This document shows positions 59,954 through 64,000 of a DNA stretch of 64,000 nucleotides, piece by piece. Each line of letters starts with the position of its first letter. Positions within the stretch are counted from its first letter, which is position 1. Made by a program: the position numbers and the translations under genes. This stretch comes from Nocardia altamirensis NBRC 108246 (GTDB taxonomy: Bacteria > Actinomycetota > Actinomycetes > Mycobacteriales > Mycobacteriaceae): contig NZ_BDAY01000041.1 of assembly GCF_001612685.1 (NCBI RefSeq), positions 50,458-114,457 of the forward strand, written 5' to 3'. The notes beneath the pieces were generated by a model. The model was not told where the DNA came from and made no database searches. It worked only from the letters and a program-made list of their open reading frames with translations.

Positions 59954-61624
59954 TCAATAGATGTAGACCAGCGCGTTCTCTCCGCCGTGGCAGGTGACGA
60001 GACCGTCGCGGGTGGTGCAGTCCAAGGTGTAGGTCTGCTGTGTTCTCGGACTGACGGCGTCGACCTTGCGGGTGCCGTCGGCTTCGGGTTCTTGGCCGTA
60101 GGACTTTCGGACCTCCTCGGCGAACCCACATGTGGTGGCTGAGTTGCCGATCGCGGAGTACACGAAGCGACCGACCGGTGGGTATTTGATCTCGCATCCG
60201 ACCGCGTTGGGCGGCACCGGTGCAAGCGTCGTCGGGGCGGGGCCGCTGCTGCTGAATTGATCACGCAGTTGATCCCGCATCGTCCACCCGACACCCGCCG
60301 CGAGCGCGACCAGGACGACGGCACCGGCCATCAGAAATCGCCTGCCCTGTCGTTTGGGACGAGCTGACGCGGTCGCGGGCGCCGCGGGAGCAGACTCGCG
60401 CTGAGTGGTTTTGCGCCCATCGGCCTGCTCGTCCACGGCGCGGCTCGACTCCCCCGGCGGCAGGACTCGGCCGCTGCCGCGTGGTGGGACGGCACCGGGG
60501 TGCGATTCCTCGCGCACGCCGCCACCGGTGGTCTCGCGGACGGGGCCGGGATGGCTGCTGCCGCCAACACTCGGACCCGACCCGACCTGCCCGGTCACCA
60601 TCGCGTCGGCACCGACCCGATGGGGCTCCCGCCGCACCGGTTCCGACTTCGATTGCCGAGGCACCGCGTCGGTCGGGAGCGCATTCGGGCTGAGCCGATC
60701 CGGCCCGAGCGCCGGAAACACAATGGTGGGCGGCGCTTTCGGCCGCATCATCTGATCGGTCGGCAACTCGGTCACCGCGACGACGGCGCGCCCGGTGAGG
60801 GCCGAACGCGCGGCCGAGGCGAGCCCGCCCGCGGTCGCGTAACGCGCGGTGGGTTCCTTCGCCATGCCGCGCACGACCACCTCGTCCAGCGCGGCGGGCA
60901 CGCCTGCGCGCTTGGCGCTCGGTCGCGGCGGCGGCATCGAAAGATGCGAGTGGATCAGCACACTCATCGCGTTGGCCGGGAAAGGTTGCATGCCGGTGAG
61001 GCATTCGTAGAGGACGCAGGCTAGCGAATAGACGTCCGCGGTGCCGGTGACCGGGCCGTGCTCGAACCGTTCCGGCGCGATGTAGCTGTAGGAACCGACG
61101 GCGGCGGCACCGGTGCCGGTCACCTCGGTGTCCCTGGTCGACCTGGCGATGCCGAAGTCGGCCAAGTACGCGAAATCCGACGCGGTGACCAGGATGTTGG
61201 CGGGCTTGACGTCGCGGTGCACCAGCCCTTCGGCGTGCGCGGCATCCAGCGCGGCGGCGATCTGCTCGATGATGCCGATGGCGCGCAGCGGGCTCAGCGG
61301 CCCGGCCCCGCGCAGCACCGAGCGCAGGTCGTGCCCGCGCACCAGCCGCATGTCGATGTAGAGCACGCCGTCGATCTCGCCCCAGTCGTGGATCGGGATG
61401 ACGTGCGGCTCGGCCAGCCGAGCGGCCGCCTGCGACTCGTGGCGGAACCGCTGTTGGAACATCGGATCTTTGGCCAGATGGGTCGGCAACAGCTTGACCG
61501 CGACCACCCGGTCCTTCTCCGTGTCGTATGCCTCGTAGACCTCGCCCATACCGCCCCGGCCCAGCAGCGAGCGCAGCTGGTAGCGACCGAATCGAGTCCC
61601 GATCCTCGTCGGCGGTCCGTTCAC
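59954..61624 (-). CDS. Transmembrane Ser/Thr protein kinase with four-cysteine extracellular domain
   Basis: 556 residues. Kinase domain 14-275: LGRGGMGEVYEAYD, Lys44 in VAVKLL, HRDVKPAN (136-143), DFG (156-158), APERF. A Pro/Ser-rich juxtamembrane region (about 290-425) precedes one membrane segment (about 428-450). Outside, residues 473-556 form a compact domain with Cys477, 499, 536 and 545. This domain recurs in the protein at 62622-64000. GTG 61624 with GGAGG about 10 nt upstream. Ligand unknown. Confidence 0.93.
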   Translation of the reverse strand: MNGPPTRIGTRFGRYQLRSLLGRGGMGEVYEAYDTEKDRVVAVKLLPTHLAKDPMFQQRFRHESQAAARLAEPHVIPIHDWGEIDGVLYIDMRLVRGHDLRSVLRGAGPLSPLRAIGIIEQIAAALDAAHAEGLVHRDVKPANILVTASDFAYLADFGIARSTRDTEVTGTGAAAVGSYSYIAPERFEHGPVTGTADVYSLACVLYECLTGMQPFPANAMSVLIHSHLSMPPPRPSAKRAGVPAALDEVVVRGMAKEPTARYATAGGLASAARSALTGRAVVAVTELPTDQMMRPKAPPTIVFPALGPDRLSPNALPTDAVPRQSKSEPVRREPHRVGADAMVTGQVGSGPSVGGSSHPGPVRETTGGGVREESHPGAVPPRGSGRVLPPGESSRAVDEQADGRKTTQRESAPAAPATASARPKRQGRRFLMAGAVVLVALAAGVGWTMRDQLRDQFSSSGPAPTTLAPVPPNAVGCEIKYPPVGRFVYSAIGNSATTCGFAEEVRKSYGQEPEADGTRKVDAVSPRTQQTYTLDCTTRDGLVTCHGGENALVYIY

Positions 61625-61741
61625 CCCGATACCTCCACCTCACGTGCGCGACCCCGGCACACCGCAGCGGTAGGCCCGGCGACCTACATGCGATATGTCG
61701 GGAATTTCAGGGGTAGTCGTTACCCGGTCCAGTGTGCTGGA

Positions 61742-62632
61742 TCAGGCCGGACACTTGCCGCCAGCGAGCTCGCCGAGGTGCTGGGAAATAGCACCGGCCA
61801 GCTTGTCCAGCAGTGTCATGCCTTCGGAGAACGCACCGGAGTCCGCCTGCGCGGCAAAGGCGACCGCGATCTGTCCGTTCGGCGTCGAGAGCAACCCGAA
61901 CTGGCGAACCAGGTACTTACCGGAGGCGTCCGGGCCCCAGCCACCCTTGAATTCGGCGCCGGAGAACACCCCGAGCCCCCAGCGCTGGCTCGGCTGGACC
62001 TCTTCCATCAGGTTGACGACAGGCCCGGACTGCGGCAGGCACGGCAGCCGCGAGGCGAACCGAACCTGTTCGGCCAGTGACCACTCCGCCTGGCCGAAGG
62101 CCGAATGCTCGGGCCGCGCCCTGGTGGCGGGCACGGTGGTCTTGGTGTCGCCACCCTCGCGCAGCACCTCCTGCACGGCCTGGGCGGCCTCTTGATTGCT
62201 GCCGAGCGATTGCCAGAGCGTGTCGGCGGCGACATTGTCAGAGGCGGTGATCGCGGCCTGCGCGGCATAGGTCGAGGTGCCGGGATTGCGGCGCAGCGCG
62301 GCAATCGTCAACGGCACCTTCATGGTCGACCAGGCCGGGCCGGTGGTCCAGTCGCCGAACGTGATCGCCTGGTCGCCGCCGACCGGCATGATCGCCATGC
62401 CGAAATGTCCACGGGCAGCGGCCTGCAACTCGACCACGCTCGCCGCCAGGGTGCCCGGCACGGTGATGGACAGGCCCTTTTGATCCGCGTGCGACGCGGC
62501 CTGGGTGATGCTGGTCTGTTCCTCGTCGGACTTGTCCGTACCGGTGCCGCACCCGGCCACCAGAAATACCGCTAACGCCGCACAGCCCATTGCTTTTCGG
62601 ACACGAGCCGGACGGATTCGATCAATAAACAT
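61742..62632 (-). CDS. Beta-lactamase-fold serine hydrolase lipoprotein
   Basis: 296 residues. Lipobox LVAGC with Cys28. Class A beta-lactamase/transpeptidase motifs: S102-T-M-K105 (SxxK), S131-D-N133, and KGGWG in place of KTG near 230. The usual ExxxN loop is not clear, so true beta-lactamase activity is doubtful. ATG 62632 overlaps the end of the upstream gene by 11 bp, so both are coupled. Confidence 0.85.
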   Translation of the reverse strand: MFIDRIRPARVRKAMGCAALAVFLVAGCGTGTDKSDEEQTSITQAASHADQKGLSITVPGTLAASVVELQAAARGHFGMAIMPVGGDQAITFGDWTTGPAWSTMKVPLTIAALRRNPGTSTYAAQAAITASDNVAADTLWQSLGSNQEAAQAVQEVLREGGDTKTTVPATRARPEHSAFGQAEWSLAEQVRFASRLPCLPQSGPVVNLMEEVQPSQRWGLGVFSGAEFKGGWGPDASGKYLVRQFGLLSTPNGQIAVAFAAQADSGAFSEGMTLLDKLAGAISQHLGELAGGKCPA

Positions 62633-64000
62633 AAACCACCGCGTTATCGCCGCCACTGCACGTGACGAGCTGCCCTTCGCTGGCGCAATTCATCGTGTAG
62701 GACCGGCCGGTGACCGGACTGGTCGCCACCACCGAGCGCGGCGTTTCCCGCGAACCCGCCGTGCTCACCGCGGCGTACGCGCGCCGAACTTCCTCGGCGA
62801 ACGCACAACTCGTCGCGGCCGAGCCGGTGGCGGACTGGGTGAAAGCACCGGGTACCGCATCGCCCTGGCCGCAGGCCTTCGCGCCTGCGGGCAAGGTGAC
62901 TGGCTTCGGCTTACCCGGAGTGGAGGTGACCGGCGGCGTCGTCGACGACGCGGACGCAGTGGCCGGCGGCGGCGCGGCCTGCGGGCTCGCGGGCAGCGGC
63001 GGCGCGGCGGACTGGCGATCCGCCGTCGGCGCGACGTTGCGCGAGCTGAACACCTGCCAGCCGATGGCGCCGACCACGCCGATCACCACGATCATCGCCA
63101 CCGCGGCGAGCAGCGGCAGCACGATCGAGCGGGTCTTGCTCGACCGGTCGGCGGTCGGCGCGTACGGATCGTCGGGGTCGTCGTAGTAGTAGTCGTCGTC
63201 CGCGTAGCCCTGATCCTGGTAACCCTGCTCCTGCGCGTAGCCCTGATCCTGATAGTCGCGCTGGCTGGCGTAGTTGCTCTGCCGCGGATGATCGGCGCGC
63301 GCATGGCCGCCCTGCGCGGAATACGCGGCGGGGCCGAGGAATTCGGTCGGATTCGCCGAGGCGTCCGGCGGCGAGTAGCCACCGGGGGCCGAATAGACCT
63401 GAGTGGCCGAGTGATCGGGCGGATAGTCGTCGGCTTGCGGCGGTGCCGCGGGTCCATCCGGGAAGCGCCGCGTCGCGTACTGCTGCGGGTCTGAATAAGC
63501 CGGGCCGTCGACGTACGACTGGTCGTTCGAGTACGCCTGCGCCCCTGGATGTTCCGAGTAAGCCTGCGGGTCGGCGTAGGCCTGGGTTTCCGGCTGCTCC
63601 GAGTAGGCCTGCGCGCCGTGCGGGTACCCCTGCGCGTCCGGGTACCCCTGCGCACCAGGCTGATTCGAATACGGTGCCGGAGCAGGATAGGCCGGTGCCT
63701 CCGGCTGCTCCGAATAGCCTTGCGACTCTTGATCCGAGTACAGATGCGCGTCGGGGAACGGCCGCATCGGCGGCAACGCCTGATCCGGCGTCCACCGCGG
63801 CGGCGGGGCCAACGGCTGCACCACCTCGTGCTCCGAGGTCAGCGGCATGAACTGGGTTTCGGTCGCGGACACCACCGTCGGCCCGTTGAGCCGGATCACC
63901 GCGGAGATCTCCCCCGTCGACTCCGGCGACGGCTCGGGCGCGCGGACCACGAGCATCGGTCCGGTCGGCGGCGGCGGGGGCGCGGGCTTGGCCTGCTGCG
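62622..64000 (-). CDS. Tail-repeat single-pass membrane protein sharing the kinase's four-cysteine domain (5' end beyond window)
   Basis: The frame is open to the right edge; counted from an internal ATG at 63956 it has 444 residues, and Pro-rich codons continue upstream, so the start is outside. Cytoplasmic part: low-complexity repeats rich in Tyr, Gln, Pro and Asp (AYSEQPE, GYPDAQGYP, QDQGYAQEQ). One membrane segment (SIVLPLLAAVAMIVVIGVVG). The outer C-terminus has cysteines in KACGQG, TSCAFAEE, MNCASEG and VTCSGGD, the same pattern as the kinase at 59954-61624. May be a kinase substrate or co-receptor; inference. Confidence 0.8.
   Translation of the reverse strand, partial: QQAKPAPPPPPTGPMLVVRAPEPSPESTGEISAVIRLNGPTVVSATETQFMPLTSEHEVVQPLAPPPRWTPDQALPPMRPFPDAHLYSDQESQGYSEQPEAPAYPAPAPYSNQPGAQGYPDAQGYPHGAQAYSEQPETQAYADPQAYSEHPGAQAYSNDQSYVDGPAYSDPQQYATRRFPDGPAAPPQADDYPPDHSATQVYSAPGGYSPPDASANPTEFLGPAAYSAQGGHARADHPRQSNYASQRDYQDQGYAQEQGYQDQGYADDDYYYDDPDDPYAPTADRSSKTRSIVLPLLAAVAMIVVIGVVGAIGWQVFSSRNVAPTADRQSAAPPLPASPQAAPPPATASASSTTPPVTSTPGKPKPVTLPAGAKACGQGDAVPGAFTQSATGSAATSCAFAEEVRRAYAAVSTAGSRETPRSVVATSPVTGRSYTMNCASEGQLVTCSGGDNAVVYVY

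Overview
The window is high-GC actinobacterial chromosome from a mycolate-containing organism, most likely a Nocardia or close relative. The gene order ppk, mutT1, hupB, leuD-leuC, ltbR, a PPOX gene, gltX, a FAA-hydrolase gene, an MFS gene, leuB, serA, then ilvC-ilvN-ilvB, a cfp6-like gene, a DoxX gene, an lppZ-like gene, gatB and pfkA follows the Rv2984-Rv3010c block of Mycobacterium tuberculosis as I remember it. Codon use is very GC-rich, many genes look leaderless, and short GC-rich repeats of a Nocardia type lie between and inside genes.

Layout. 1-15.3 kb: core segment with polyphosphate kinase, a two-domain MutT, HU with a lysine-rich tail, leucine biosynthesis (leuCD, leuB) with its IclR regulator, tRNA-Glu and tRNA-Gln beside gltX, and serA. 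15.3-21.3 kb: a 39-residue amphipathic peptide, three regulator/transporter or regulator/enzyme pairs with inverted repeats between them, a YcgL-type nucleotidyltransferase, a cold-shock protein and an Imm-5-like protein. 21.4-32.3 kb: a myo-inositol catabolic locus (iolD, iolB, a Cgl0159-type aldolase-like gene, iolC, an ABC importer, an IolE-like gene) divergent from a LacI regulator and iolG, with perfect LacI-type operators in the shared promoter region. 32.4-40.7 kb: a defence island of visibly lower GC. It holds an HNH nuclease, an unknown protein, an AspBHI-like modification-dependent restriction enzyme, a coupled DUF262 + HEPN gene pair, a NaeI-family restriction endonuclease, Vsr and a C5-cytosine methyltransferase. 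40.8-64 kb: core again, with a MoxR/VWA pair, an F420-type PPOX protein, alcohol dehydrogenase, antiporter, a secreted Asp/Arg-rich protein, ilvBNC behind a leader-peptide attenuator, ilvD, DoxX, LppZ, gatB, a lipoprotein hydrolase, pfkA, a transmembrane Ser/Thr kinase, a beta-lactamase-fold lipoprotein and a membrane protein that shares the kinase's extracellular domain.

How the genes work together. leuCDB and ilvBNCD cover most of branched-chain amino acid synthesis, under two control types visible here: a divergent LtbR regulator for leuCD, and a 17-residue leader peptide with adjacent Leu-Leu-Val-Ile codons plus a T-run terminator for ilvBNC. gltX, tRNA-Glu, tRNA-Gln and gatB together point to the indirect (transamidation) route to Gln-tRNA. 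The inositol locus encodes uptake, oxidation and most ring-processing steps, but no iolA.

The best candidates for something undescribed are the DUF262-HEPN pair inside the defence island, the signal-less 39-residue peptide upstream of serA, the four-cysteine domain shared by a kinase and its neighbour, and two perfect tandem duplications, one of which duplicates one arm of a bidirectional terminator. All calls are from reading the sequence; no database search was run.
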